Assembly (NCBI GenBank): GCA_002105175.1
Contig: MCGE01000005.1
Location: 1,488,001 to 1,552,000, forward strand
Direction of reading: 5' to 3'
Source of the DNA: Absidia repens
Lineage: Eukaryota > Mucoromycota > Mucoromycetes > Mucorales > Cunninghamellaceae
Length of the DNA: 64,000 bases
Shown here: piece by piece, positions 1 through 12,875 of the stretch
How positions within the stretch are numbered: the stretch's first letter is position 1
Layout of the letters: the number at the start of each line of letters is the position of its first letter
Notes under the pieces: model-generated
Seen by the model: only the letters and a program-made list of their open reading frames with translations
Databases searched by the model: none
What the model was told of the DNA's origin: nothing
Position numbers and translations under genes: made by a program

Positions 1-240
1 TCTTTCAACTTCTTTGAGGTCACGTTGGGTTTAGATTAGTATCAGAGCTAGTTTAGAAGGGGGTTCAGCTTAGGGATTACAAAATGCATGGGGAAACCCT
101 TTCATTTTGGATTCAGGATTTAGAACCACCATTATGTGGCTTTTTGGAGCCTCCGTTAGCTTAGTTTAGCGTTAGTTTGTACATAGCTTGTATCTACATC
201 TGAATAAAATATGTATCTTTTTGCTTCTTTCAGTGAATAT
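1..240 (+). repeat. Dispersed polyadenylation-signal repeat, copy A
   Basis: This stretch shares a long common pattern with 56998-57235 and, more loosely, with 21716-21905 (minus), 26450-26670, 28107-28320 (minus), 29015-29215 (minus) and 30270-30490 (minus). Shared landmarks in order are CAACTTCTTTGAGG, TAGTTTAGAAGGG, a core CATGGGGAAACCCTTTCAT and a 3' end CTACATCTGAATAAAA carrying a polyadenylation signal. No reading frame is conserved. It may be the 3' part of a retroposed transcript or a non-coding element. It may begin before the window. Confidence 0.7.
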
Positions 241-1910
241 GTCTCATTCGTGTCTTCCATGTTTGTATAAGTGATCCCTTTTTGCAATCACCACCTTTAG
301 TATAGTATTGACCAGTTCTATGCTTCAATAAATGATATACTTTCTGCCTTCCTTATGCCATGCATATTGTAATGATATCTTGTTATAAAGGTCTCTTTAG
401 ATTGGTACTGACCATTCTTCAAACCTCACGTTAGTTTCCTTCATGCTATTTCCTTTAGCTCTCATGTTAAATTGAATCCCGTGCCTTTGGTTTAGTATTT
501 ACTCAGTATCCTTCAATAAACTATGCTTTCTTTTTATTAGCCATCCTGTGAATTACAGCATAATGAGTAACGTTGTTATTATTGCTGTTTTAGGAGCGTC
601 CTACCCACCTACTTTCAAATTACCTACACTGACTATCTTTCTTCAGAGTCCCAGTGACTGGTTGGTAGCTTTGATGTCACATAATATGAAACATAGCAGT
701 ATTTTCCCATTCTAAGATTCACATGATTTACAGCCAGCGTTGCCTTTTCTGTGAATATTATGGCCTCTACTAGAATGAACATACTATATATATCCAATTC
801 ATTATTTTCATTACAAATGGTATAACGATAAAAAACGTAAAAAATCAGCTTGACGCCAAGAAACTTCCCACCAATGTGAGAAATGATGGAAGTGTCAATA
901 CCTATCTTATCGGGCTTTTTTCGTGACAAACAAAACGTCGATCAGTCTGATGGTGAGCATGTCGGGTAAGGCACAAGAGGTCAGTCAGTGGAGTGCAAAA
1001 TGACATGGGGTGTCTATTTCTTGTTCCATCAAAACACGCCAGTCTTTTTTGAATGTGGGTGCGAAGTGGGAGTGTCCAGGGCCACGCCGACCTAGCAATT
1101 TATCGTAAAAATAAAAACAAAAACTGCATTATTCAATTTAAAAAGTTGAACAGAGATAAAGTAAAACGTACCACTGGACATTCATGTCATACAGTTGATA
1201 ACTTAATGGTAATTTCTATGATGGGCAAATGCCCATCTATTGTTTTGGGTGCTTGATTTGATAATCATTTTTTTGACACTACAAGCCAGCGCGTCTTCCG
1301 TTCCACATGGCTGGCGGTGTTTTAATTACATGTGTCTGTGGAGAAAAAGACAGAAAATGTGATCTGAATGCATGGCTTAGATGTTGGTGGAAAGTAACTC
1401 TAGTTAATGATTTGGATTATATATGCATCATCAACGGAGAAAATTCTCTGAGGCTAAAGAAAATACTCGAGGTGATATAATAAATGGGTCATTTCTTTTT
1501 GCTTGTGGAGAATATACGATAATAATGAAAGGGAGATAGGATTCAGGAACAATTATATAAATGTGGATGTTTTATCGATGTGTTTTTTTTTTTTTTGATA
1601 AATTACTTGCTTTCTGTAAAGGAATAAGTGAGTCTATTTTTATCTCATGGAAAGACTTGAAAGGTGGTACAACATTTGAGTTTAAAAATCCACATTTAAA
1701 CTTTTTTGCTTTTTTTCCACTTTCTTTCCTCATTTCTACATTTTTTTTTTCTGTCTTTTTATTTTTCAACTTCGTGCTAACTACCTTTTATTTCTTGTAC
1801 TATTTTAACGTTAATCTATTGAAACGACACCAACAACTTGAACGCCATCTGCTTACCAACGATCAACTCACCATCAACATCAATCGCGTAAGGCCATTAC
1901 TGCTTGATCA
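241..1910. other. Intergenic region, no supported gene
   Basis: AT-rich sequence with only short unsupported reading frames. The last part (about 1560-1900) is pyrimidine-rich on the plus strand and is the likely promoter and 5' UTR of the glycosyltransferase gene that starts at 1911. I see no tRNA, conserved domain or repeat array in it. Confidence 0.5.
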
Positions 1911-3563
1911 ATGTTGTATCTTACAGACGATTTGGGGTTATTGCCCTTCTTTTTACCCTTTGGTATTATTGGCTTCTACAGGTAATATACAATCGCTCAC
2001 TGGTTTGGAAAAAACGATGATCTCACGTTATAATTTTGTTGTTTGCTAGATACTTGTGGTTTTTTATCAAGTTGGTTGCCTACCTAGTATACAAACCAAG
2101 AAGGCCTAAAGCCAACCCAACCTATTTACCAGAAAGGGATGTGACCATTATTGTGCCTACTATTGATGCTGGTGAAGAATTCAAGATTGCCGCTCGAAGT
2201 TGGTTAGGTATTGTTTTATTTAGGAAAAAAAAAGACATACTCGTGCTAGTACAAGGGAATTCACCCGTTGGTTTTACATCTTCTTATTATTTTTAGCTTG
2301 CAAACCAAAGGAAATCGTCATTATTACTGAAACATCCATGCGTGAACCATTGCAGGAACTTGCCAATGAAGTGGATCCGACTCGAATTACTGTCCGAACT
2401 GTACCCAAAGCTAACAAACGACTGCAAATGGTGGAGGGTGTGAATGCGACGTCAACAGAAATTCTTGTGTTTGCGGACGACGATGCTATTTGGAAACCGA
2501 CAATGCTCAGTTACATATTGGCCTGCTTTGAAGATCTGCAGATGGGAGGATGTGGCACCTCACAAACTGGTAAGAGAATAAAAGGAATGGAGGTTATTTT
2601 TGGTATCTATTGATTGATGAATGAATATGGTAACTGACGCTTGACAAAATCCATACCAATAGTTCATGCTGTGGATCCCAACGGCCACCAAACGATGTGG
2701 GAAATCTTGGCGGGGTATCGGTTGACGAGTCGAAACATTGAAATTGCGGCCTCGACACACATTGACGGTGGTATTTGTTGTCTTTCTGGGCGAACAGCAG
2801 CTTATCGTACGTTGATTTTGAAGGATCCTGCATTTCAGTATTGCTTTACGAATGATTTATGGCGCGGCAAATATCCTCTCAACTCCGGTGATGACAAATT
2901 TTTGACCCGATGGATGCATTCTCATGGTTGGAATACCTATGCGCAAGTCTGTAAGGAAGCGGAACTGTTCTCTACCTTCAAAAACAACTGGCGATTTGTG
3001 AAGCAAGTTCTCCGGTGGACGAGAAATACCTGGCGGTCCGACTTTAGATCCTTATTCACAGAGCGATATATATGGCACCGTCATCCTTATGTAGCTTTTA
3101 CTATGGTCGACAAACTCTTCAATCCTCTCACCCTATTAGCCGGACCTGTCCTTGTAGCCACTTTTGCTTCTTTACAAGAAAGTAGAGCTGGGCCTACCAA
3201 CCCTCCTTTGCCTGCTTGGAATATTGCTATATCTTACATCATTTGGCTTCTTGTCACTCGTGCGCTCAAGCTGTTTCCCCATTTTTTGAAACGACCACAA
3301 GACATATGGGTGCTACCTTGCTGGCTCATCTTCAATTACTATTTTGCGATCATGAAAATTTATGCTCTTTTCACCCTTCACGTCACTGCATGGGGTACTC
3401 GTGCTGGTAAGAAAAAAGGCGATATCAAAAATAGAACACAATTTGATTATCTCATCATTCTATTTATTCTCTTTATTTAGGTATTGGTACTGAATTGGCA
3501 GCGGACATCAAAGAAATGGTGAAGCCGAAGATGCTAATGGGGAGGAGGTCAAGATTGAAATGA
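1911..3563 (+). CDS. Membrane glycosyltransferase family 2 (Cps1/hyaluronan-synthase-like)
   Basis: Five exons (1911-1981, 2050-2207, 2297-2569, 2663-3406, 3481-3563) join in frame to a 442-residue protein. The ATG at 1911 is preceded in frame by a stop at 1905 and opens a hydrophobic N-terminal segment. The GT2 catalytic features follow in order: VTIIVPT strand, FADDD (nucleotide-sugar/metal site), HIDGG, GDDKF and QVLRW, the QxxRW motif of processive GT2 synthases. Two or three C-terminal membrane spans follow (TLLAGPVLVATF; ISYIIWLLVTRAL; WVLPCWLIFNYYFAI). This is the architecture of fungal Cps1-type synthases, which act at the plasma membrane on surface polysaccharide; the sugar made cannot be read from sequence. 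The terminal exon looks frameshifted: a second open frame up to 3763 continues as an acidic then Gln/Asn-rich tail. Confidence 0.87.
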
Positions 3564-3763
3564 ACCAAATGACCGATGTGGCTAAAACGACGTCTTCGCC
3601 TTCAGACAGCAACCATAACCAACGACAACAAGAACGACAAATCCAACAATATTATAACGCCCAGCCTCATTCAGAAACACAGCCACATGGAAATGCAAAT
3701 GATCCTTTCTGGTCCAGCGAAGACGAAAAACAACACCAAAAACAACCCCTAGTAGACCAATAG
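3564..3763 (+). other. Probable C-terminal tail of the GT2 gene in a shifted frame
   Basis: In the frame one base off the annotated terminal exon, codons run openly through the annotated stop and on to a stop at 3761-3763. They encode an acidic stretch (GEAEDANGEEVKIEMNQ) followed by a Gln/Asn/His-rich tail ending QPLVDQ. Composition is coding-like. The switch between frames maps to about 3510-3520, at AAAGAAATGG. Either a base is missing from the A-run or the gene truly ends at 3563. Confidence 0.5.
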
Positions 3764-4324
3764 ATTCATTCGTTTGTGCCTTGTGTGCCTTTCTTTTCCA
3801 TTTTTTACCCTCTTCCTTGTATCATTATAGTTTAGTAACCTCCTCCATCCTCTCTTTATTAATTGTAGACTTATTTTTAGTATTGATTTTATCTATAAAA
3901 ATAAACTTTTTTTTTTGCTATGCCATTTTTACATATGCGTGTAACCTTTAACCATGTCTGCCAGTGTTGTCCTAAAAAAGAATATCATGATATTACAATT
4001 ATCTATACATATATATTTGAAAAAAAAGGGAAGCTGATGTTTATCAGCTAGTCATTCAAATCAATATGTAGAGAATGAATAATCGATCGGACATGAAGTA
4101 CATAAAGAGTGTTTTATAGCTTGTGGCGGAGTGACAGAAGTAAATAAAAAAAAGGGTCCGGAATGATACATATCATCAACATCAAACTTCTATCAACACA
4201 ACAACATAATTAATTATTTTCAATCAAAATACTTTTATTTGACAGCTTCAATATAAAAAAAAATAAATATAAAATATATATATATAAAAGCTACAACTAC
4301 AACTAAACTATGATAGAACTAAAA
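3764..4324. other. Convergent 3' flanks of the GT2 and CTR9 genes
   Basis: AT-rich sequence between two converging genes. An AAATAAAC-type polyadenylation signal lies near 3898 for the plus-strand gene. TTTATT-type signals for the minus-strand gene lie around 4230-4290. No other feature is visible. Confidence 0.5.
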
Positions 4325-7300
4325 CTAAACTGAGTCTTCATCGGAATCTTCTATAATGGCTTTGCTACGGAATTTCTATATTTGAGAAGGAATAAAAAAA
4401 TTCAGATCAGCATTCATTTCCCACATACAGCCTCAACCTTAAAATATACGGTTACCTTCTTGCCACGTTTTGATCCTTCGTCTTCGTCACCATCTTGATC
4501 GTCGTCACCACTATCATGTCCATCGTACCGAGACGATTTGCCACCGGCGCCGTCGTCATCGTCATCTTCATCATCATAAATGATTCCATCGTCATCATCG
4601 CCATCCTTTCCTTTTCGTTTCTTGCTCAACGTCCGGTTTTTCTTGACTTGTTCATCATCCTGCATTTCCATTTCTCGTTGGGCCATCATCATGTTGTCTT
4701 CCCGCACCTTTTCCATGAGTTTGCGTCGCTCTTCTTCCAATCGTAACCGTTCGTCTTCAGCCGCCTGAATCTTGTCAAGTTCGTCTTGTCGTCGCTTGGC
4801 TTCCCGCTGTTCTTGTCGTAACCGGACATCTTTCAATTTGCTTTCTCGTTGTTCTTCGTGTTGTACTTGTTCCAGCATCTTACGATCCATCTGTGTCCGC
4901 AGTGTTTCGCCATACCGTTCACGTTGTTCAGCCATCTTGCGGTCGTAATGCACATGTTCTTCTTCAGGGACATTGATCAGCATACGGAAGAGTTTTTGAC
5001 TGTTGTCGAGTCCTTCAATAGCTTTGCGCATTGACTCCGCAGAACGAGTTACCAATGGGAGATCAGATACCAATTGCGCATATTGTTGTTGTACTAGAGC
5101 GATATTGTATGTGATGGATTTGTCGTCGGGTTGAAGTTCGCAAGCACGCTGGGTGTTGAGAAGAGACTCGTACATGGTTTCCGAATCTTTGTTGTTTTTT
5201 GCCAGCATGAATTGAGCACGGGCAAGACATAGAAGGATGTTGGCATCACCGTCCTTGTAGAACTTTTTCAGAGCGTTTTCGTACTATTGAATCAAACAAA
5301 AAAAAAAAAAAAAAAGAAGTTGAGTGATACCAGAGTTATTCATCTACCATAGACCTCTTTATTACCATGACGATAGCTTGACTTAGATGCTTCAATTCCA
5401 CAAAAATATGAGCCAAGTTGATCCAAACGCACGGGTTGTTCGGTGAAGATTCACGCACCTGAGCGAATATATCCTTTGCTTGATCGACATTGTTGTTTTC
5501 AGCCAATACAATAGCCAAGCCATTGGCAGCATAAGCATTCTTGGGGTCCCGTTTCAGAGCTTGAGTATAAAAATTGACAGCTAATTTGTAGGCCTCTTGA
5601 CGCTATAATATACGAGAAAGAAGTGTTAATTATATAGTCTTCTTTTTTCCCTCCTTTACAACCATTTCTTACCTGGCTAGATTGTTTATCCGTTTTCATT
5701 TCACGAGCTGAAGATGCGTGATAATTTCCAAGTGCCACATGAGTATAAAGATCGTCCTTGTCGCATGATTTCAGCACCTTTTCGAAGGACCGTTTACACG
5801 TCTTGTCGTTGTTTTCAGATTGTGCTTGGCCTATCATGATCCACGCCTTGGTATCGTTTTCATCTGTTTCAAAGACTTGCTTATAATGGTCTATGGCTTC
5901 ATTAATTTCCCCATTCAGTTGTTCCATCACACCAAGACGAAAATGAGCTATGAAAAAAAGTCAGTTAGAATATACGTAAATAAAAAAGAAAGGTAAAGTA
6001 ATATCCCTCGCCACCACCCTCTCACATCACACACACAAACACATACAAAAACACCAATCCGTTTGAAGAAAAAAGTTGTGTTAGTAACTTACCATCAGAA
6101 TAGGAAGGATAGTCATCTACAATCTTGTCGTAAATAGCACTAGCCTTGTCCATTTCAGATCGATCTTCGTACAAGCGGCCCAAGTTATATGTAATGGTCA
6201 GCTTTGAGTCATTTGCATCATCATTGTTTTCAGTAGTGTCCTTCGTCAGTTCGTCACAAGATTGGATAGCAAGACTATAGAATTGTTCGGCCTTGTGTAA
6301 ATCACCTGGATAAATGAAATCCCCATCCCCGGACGAGCAAAATTAGTTCAAACACGTTGTCCGAATCCTCTTCATCGGCATTGCCCTAGTTACTATTATT
6401 TCTTACCTTGTCTATGGTACATGGCGCCAATGTTGTTTAGTAATTCAGGTCGAATAGTGCTGCTTGATTGCCCATCGATTTCATTCTCCACGATATCGAG
6501 TGTACGATGATAGTCTAACAGAAAAAAGGTAACATACGTGAGTCTCATGTCATTTAATAGGCGTCCATCGTCTATCAACTTACATTCAAGGGCACGAGCA
6601 GAATTTTTTTCTTCATTGAGACGGGCAATTTCCATCAAAAGATACGTATCATTAGTAGATTTCTCCAAGACCTTGTTGAATAATCCCAGAGCTTGTTGTT
6701 TTTTATCAGTCAACATATAAATGGACCCGAGAATCTTCATCACTTCGACACATTGAGGTTCAGCTTCCAAAATATTTTCAAAAATGCCCAAAGCCACCGT
6801 GTATTCCTCTATAAAAGACAAGAATGATATGTTAGCATACCAATTGAACAAATTGCTGTACATGAATATACATCGTATGTTTACCTTTTTGTAGATGCAT
6901 TTGACCAATACCAAATTGTGCAAGAAGATGATCAGGATTGAGCTGTAGGCATTGTCGATAGTAGTTTAACGCTTCATCGAATCGTTTCTAGAATAGTAAT
7001 GAATTCAGTACCGACATGTCATTTGTATTTGATCACTTTAGTTTTCATAGTTTTACCGTTTTATGATGTATCCGGGCCAGCTGATAGTAGGATTCCGCTT
7101 TGGTTGAGTTATTCGTACCCTTTGACAGCGCTTTGGTTGATGTCCGTAAAGCCTATTTATAAATTAAATGATTATTTTTTGTTTTAAAAAAAAAATTAAT
7201 AATTTCAATATAAAATGCATATCTCTTGACTAAATAACCTACCTTCTCCATATCGTTCATAAAAAAGAAGCAGTTCGACAACAGGTTCAAGGTCACAGGG

Positions 7301-8301
7301 TTTTGCTTATCAGCATAATGAGATTGTTGCATGTGTTGTAAACCGCTTTTCAATGATGCTTGTTGTTGTATTGGTCCGCCAGTCGCTGCCTTTGATTCAT
7401 TTTGTTCGATAGCCGAGAGTAATATAAGTGCAGCTGCATTCGTAGCATCCTTCTACATAATAAAAAAGTTAAAAATCATATATGATAAGCACCACCTATT
7501 GTTCCATATTTTTACCATGTTTATACACGTCTGTAAAGCCACCTTAGCTTCATCATACATTTGTAATTGAGCGTAGCATTGAGCAATACCAAGTCTTGTT
7601 TCGGCTGTTGAAGCATCACCTTGAGAAAACATGAGTGCTTGTTGGTATGATTTGAGAGCAGCTTTGAAGTCCTTGTTGTGATAAAGAATCTTGGCCTTGC
7701 TAAGTAATGCCGGAATGCAGTTGGGGCGTTTTTCTAATACCATATCAAACGATCGCGCGGCTTCCTTGATATCTTGACGCATCAGGTAAAGGTTTCCCTT
7801 GACAATAAATGACTGTTCGTATTGATTGTGAATGCGATCGGCCTCGTTGATAGCTTGTGCGGCACTATTCAGATGTTCCTGTCGTTCTTTCGTATTGTCC
7901 AATGCTATTTTCGCCAATCTCATGTACAGCGTTGCTAATAGTGTCAATAGTGGTAGTTTCTGTCGAGGTTGTGTGTGAGGGGTTTGACTGGCCAGTGTGA
8001 GTCCCGTTTGGATGACAGAAACGCTTTCGTTGATCTTTTGCTGTTCATAATACTCAATCTATACATTAAGATAATTCAAAGTCAATATGTTGTATAAAAT
8101 ATTATGTAACATCATATAAGAAGCGCTTACTGCAAGTGCCCGATAATAAGTGAGAGCCACGCCTTCTTGTTGAAAGATGTCAGTAAGTTCAAGAGGATTC
8201 ACCGGCAGATCATTGCATACAACTTCCAATACTTGCTCATGTTGTAATGGAACTTCAATGGTTTTGGGTTTCGAAGCATATCCAAAAGTAGAAGCAGCCA
8301 T
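4325..8301 (-). CDS. ctr9: Paf1 complex subunit Ctr9 (TPR protein)
   Basis: Minus-strand gene with about eleven short introns, for example 8059-8130, 7453-7515, 7153-7242, 6988-7056 and about 4381-4457. The ATG is at 8299-8301. The N-terminus (KTIEVPL, then a QHEQVLEV segment) resembles the start of Ctr9 proteins. The body is a long run of tetratricopeptide repeats, with segments such as ALGIFENILEAEPQ, AALKSYQQALMFSQ and AIDHYKQVFETDEN. The C-terminal exon has a long charged coiled coil (MLEQVQHEEQRESKLKD onward) and an Asp/Glu-Lys tail ending in EDSDEDSV. Ctr9 is the scaffold of the nuclear Paf1 elongation complex, which couples RNA polymerase II to H2B ubiquitination and H3K4/K36 methylation. 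Length and layout match full-length family members, and no break was found. It is divergent from RPN2. Confidence 0.93.
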
Positions 8302-8548
8302 TGAAAACAAGTAGTATTACGCCAAACAATAAAAGAAGAATGTACAGAAGAGAAAAATGGAAAAGAAAAAAAAATTGGTGGCGGAGAATAGAATAAATAT
8401 TCAAATCAAAAACCACCAAAAATAATTAGGGTACGTCATGTGCAGCCCACAGCACCATTGAAATTTCGGTCCCCTTTTTTTTAAAAAAAAAACGCGCGGA
8501 CACCTAGTTTTTGTCTCTTTTTTCGCTTATTCACAATATTTAAACACA
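8302..8548. promoter_or_regulatory. Divergent promoter between CTR9 and RPN2
   Basis: Only 247 bp separate the two start codons. The spacer is AT-rich with several A/T tracts (8363-8374 and 8478-8492) and two GC-richer islands. No TATA box or factor site can be assigned with confidence. The gene pair probably shares regulatory sequence by position alone. Confidence 0.55.
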
Positions 8549-9636
8549 ATGGCAACCCTTACTTCAGCAAGTACGAATATGAAATAAAAGCCTGACGACA
8601 AATATTGATACTTAACTTTTAATACCCAATTTTTTTTTTACGTGTAGGCGGTGTGGTTGCTTTACTCGACGAACAACAACCTGAATTGAAAATATATGCT
8701 TTACAACAACTCAACACTTTAGTAAATCAATTCTGGGCTGAAATATCTGATTCCGTGGCAAAATGTAAGGAAACCATTTAACAAACATTCACTACAGGAT
8801 GGGTAGATTGACCAAGTTTTATTTTACCTTGTAGCGAAATCCTTTACGAAGATACTGAATTTCCTGATATTGAATTGGCTGCGCTTGTTGCTTCCAAAGT
8901 AGGACAGTCTAATACGTGAGCCTTTTGCTGATGAAAGTCTTACTCACTACTTCTCTATCTATTTAAATATTTCTATAGGTATACTATTATTTAGGTGAAC
9001 TGGACGATTCTTTAACCTTTGCCCTTGGCGCTGGCAAACGGTTCGATTTGTCTGAAAAGTCAGAATACGTTGAAACCATTATCGGTGAGGGTCCAAACGA
9101 AACGAGGATACTATATATATATGCATATTAATTTACCCTTTATGTTTTTCTTGTATAGCAAAATGTATCGACAAATACATCGATCTTCGACAACAAGAAA
9201 TGACTGTGGGTGGTACAGACATTGATTTGAGACTTCAAGACATTGTTGAAAGGATGTTTCAACGGTGTGCTCATGATGGAGAATACGAACAGGCGATTGG
9301 CATTGCTTTGGAATCGATGCGACTAGATGTAGTGGAAGTTATGATTGGAAAGGGTGACTCAGCAAAACTACTTCCTTATGTCTTGGAAATAGCGATGACC
9401 TTGGTACAACATTTGGAATTCCGAAATAAAGTAAGTTTGCTTGAATGAGAAAAAAAAAGGGTGTGTGTGTAGGCTGTTATAATAATAGTAGTTCTTTTAG
9501 ATATTGCAATTATTGGTGAAATTATATCAAGATTTAAAGGAGCCTGATTATATCTCCATCAACCAATGTCTTGTCCATCTGAACGATCCCCATACTGCTG
9601 CACGAATGTTACAGGGCCTGATCAGCAAAGGGCATG

Positions 9637-9667
<31 letters not shown>

Positions 9668-12554
9668 GTGGGAAAGACTACTGAAGAAAGGGATTACTTG
9701 ATCAAACATACTCATATATATTGTCTTCATTTTTATATGATTTATTTAGCTTATGGCGTACCAAATTGCTTTTGATTTAGAAGAGAATGCTACTCAAGAC
9801 TATTTATTAAAGGTGTCCGACTATTTATCTACTGCCTCCAAAACTGAAAAAGTTGATAATGCGAGTCCTAAAGTAAGTTTAATGAATGAAGCTATATACG
9901 GTGAATCGTCTAACTCACTTTTTGTCTTTCATTTTTATTTTGTGCCTAGGCCGATAGTAATGATCTCATTACAAAAGTGACATCTATCCTATCTGGTGAA
10001 GAATCTATTCGTTTGTATTTGGAATTCCTTTATCGAAACAACCATACAGATCTCATGATTCTCAAAAACACAAAGGTAAGAAGAGCAGTCGTTTATGAAT
10101 AAATGAGCTTTTACTAACCATTATTGTCTCTCTTTAGAACGCATTAGAATCTCGCCATTCGATCTACCACTCTGCCCTTACTTTTTCCAATGCGTTCATG
10201 CATGCTGGTACCACAAGCGACGAATTTTTACGCCAAAACCTTGACTGGCTTTCAAGAGCTACCAATTGGACGAAGTTCAGTGCCACTGCTGCTCTTGGTG
10301 TGATTCATAAGGTAACACTAAATAAATAAAAGTAAATATTGGTGGCTAACGTACATTTTCGTTTTTCACTACTTTTCGTATGGTAGGGCCAACTGGCTCA
10401 GTCAATGAACCTTCTGACTCCTTACTTACCTCAAGAAGGTGCTCAAGGTGGTAGTGAATACTCTGAAGGTGGGTCGCTATATGCTCTTGGTCTTATCAAT
10501 GCAAATTATGGCAAGGACGTTCTAAGCTATTTGAAGAAAGCTTTGAAGGATACTGACAAAGAAGTGATTCAACATGGCACTAGTCTTGGTCTTGGTGTGG
10601 CTGGCATGGCTACTGATGATAAAGGTAATTCAGTGCATTGTTAAAAAAAAAACTGGATTTAATCATCTTTGTTTATTTATTTACTGATTGAATATAGATG
10701 CTTACGATGATTTGAAGACAGTCCTGTTTGGTGATAATGCAGTCGCTGGTGAAGCTGCCGGTCTTGCGATGGGGTTGATCAAACTTGGTACTGCGTCCGA
10801 AGAAGCTTTAGAAGAAATGTTAGAATATGCCCACGAAACTCAGCATGAAAAAATAATCCGTGGTTTGGCTATTGGTATGTCTCTCATTATGTATGGAAAA
10901 GAAGAACAAGCTGACGTGCTCATTGATCAACTGTTGGGTGATAAGGTAATCAAGAAAATGGGGGTAGGCGGCATTGTTTAAATGGCCATTAATACCTCTT
11001 TTGATGATACAGGATCCGGTACTCCGTTATGGTGGCATTTATACAATTGCTATGGCTTATAGTGGAACTGGAAACAACAAAGCTATCCGTCGACTTCTTC
11101 ATTTGGCTGTTAGCGATGTGAATGATGATGTGCGCCGTGCAGCTGTGACATCATTAGGCTTCATCTTACTGAAAAACCCAAAACAGGTACCTCGTATAGT
11201 CCAACTCTTGACGGAAAGTTACAATCCTCATGTCCGATACGGTGCAACTCTGGCTTTGGGTATATCGTGTGCTGGCACTGGATATCTGGTACGAAAACAA
11301 AAAATAAACAGAAAAGGCTTTGACATGCGCATATATTAATTTATTTTATTTGTACAAATTATTGCAATACACTTTATAGGATGCCCTGGATCTTTTAGAA
11401 CCCATGACAAGAGACCCTGTTGATTTTGTCCGACAAGGTGCTTTAATATCTCAAGCTATGATTCTCATTCAGCAAACCGAAAACACGAATCCCAAGGTGA
11501 CAGGTGTCCGCAAATTATATGAAAAGATTATTGGCGATAAACATGAAGATCCTATGGCAAAGTTTGGTGCTGTGTTGGCCCAAGGTATCATTGATGCTGG
11601 TGGGCGCAATGTAACCATCTCTTTGGTATCACGATCAGGACATGCAAACATGCCGGCGATTGTTGGTATGGCTGTATTCACTCAATTCTGGTACTGGCAC
11701 CCGCTTACACATATGCTTAGTTTGTCCTTTACTCCTACTGCTATTATTGGTTTGAACAAAAATTTACAGGTAAAATATTCAACAAATAGAGGGGATATGA
11801 TTAAACATTTGGAATGAATTCAATCGTTAATCGTATTCCATTCATATATTTGCTGCATACCAGACACCCAAATTCGAATTCATATCCAACGCAAAACCAT
11901 CCCTATTTGCCTATCCACCTGCACTGAAACCTCCATCTGCTACAGTTGTTGAAAAGGTAATGATAATACATCAGAAAAGAATGTAATTATGATAAAGAGA
12001 TGATGTGCATAACAATTTTCTTTTTTGAACTTGTTCTCTCTTAGGTTGCAACAGCAGTATTGTCTACCACAGCCAAGGCCAAAGCAAGAGCAAAGAAATC
12101 AGACAAGGAAAAGGACGATCATATGGATGTGGACAAGGAACAGGTCAAGGAAGAAGAGATAAAAGTAGACATCGATACAACCAAGGATGACCCCCGGCGG
12201 AAAAACAAGAAGAAGAGGGAACAAACTTACGATGTGCTAGAAAATCTGTCTCGGGTGGTGCCCGCTCAATTGAAGCAAATCACATTCCAGGATGACTCTC
12301 GATATGTGCCTATCAAAAAAGGAATTGTAAGCGGTATTGTGTTGATGGAGGACCGAAAATCTGATCAAATTGAAGAACTCATCGAACCAAGTGCGCCAAC
12401 CTCAGGTAATGAAGCACGCATCCTCCCCTCTCATACAACAAATTCTAACGATACTTTTGTCTCCGACTAAACTATAGTTGACGATCCAGAAACTGGGAAT
12501 GATGAAGAGGCAGCGCCATTTGAACCTTTTGAATATCCTTTTGACGACAATTAG
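8549..12554 (+). CDS. rpn2: 26S proteasome regulatory subunit Rpn2 (PSMD1)
   Basis: Plus-strand gene with about a dozen introns, starting ATG GCA ACC at 8549 and ending at TAG 12552-12554. The N-terminus ([20 protein letters not shown]) and helical-repeat arm match Rpn2. The centre carries the proteasome/cyclosome repeats of the toroid, for example [58 protein letters not shown] and [17 protein letters not shown] Lys/Glu-rich insert (about 12060-12230) precedes the conserved C-terminus, which ends in an acidic, aromatic [15 protein letters not shown] tail. Rpn2 is the largest base subunit of the 19S particle, contacting Rpn1, Rpn10 and Rpn13. One intron begins GTAAAAAA and contains an A28 run at about 9640-9667. 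No frame break was seen. Confidence 0.94.
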
Positions 12555-12875
12555 TGTAGTCATTATATTAGTTTAGTTATTATGTTGGTGTTGTAGGCCT
12601 CTCTATGTTTGATGAAATAAAAGGCATAATATTATTACTTATTTTAAATGTTGCATATGTGTATCGGAATTTGAAAGGAACCATGCGCAAAAGACTGCTG
12701 AGCCAAAAAAAGAAAAAAGAAAAGAATGCTTTGCACTCTGCTAATTCTCACTCTTTTTCTTCCTCTTCCATATTTCTTATTCACATCGCTTTGATTGACT
12801 TTTTTTGTGTATCTTTTTTTCTCCTTTTGTAATATATCTATACCCAAATCCACAATCTATTGCCTTCCTTTTCTA

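Noticed and set aside
1561..2049. Hydrophobic 162-codon frame before the GT2 gene
   Set aside because: It runs in a different frame from the GT2 exons. The ATG at 1911 in the correct frame joins by a good intron (1982-2049) and explains the N-terminus.
8370..8385. GGTGGCGGA in the RPN2 promoter resembling the proteasome-associated control element GGTGGCAAA
   Set aside because: It matches only seven of nine bases, and Rpn4-type control is not established for this group of fungi.
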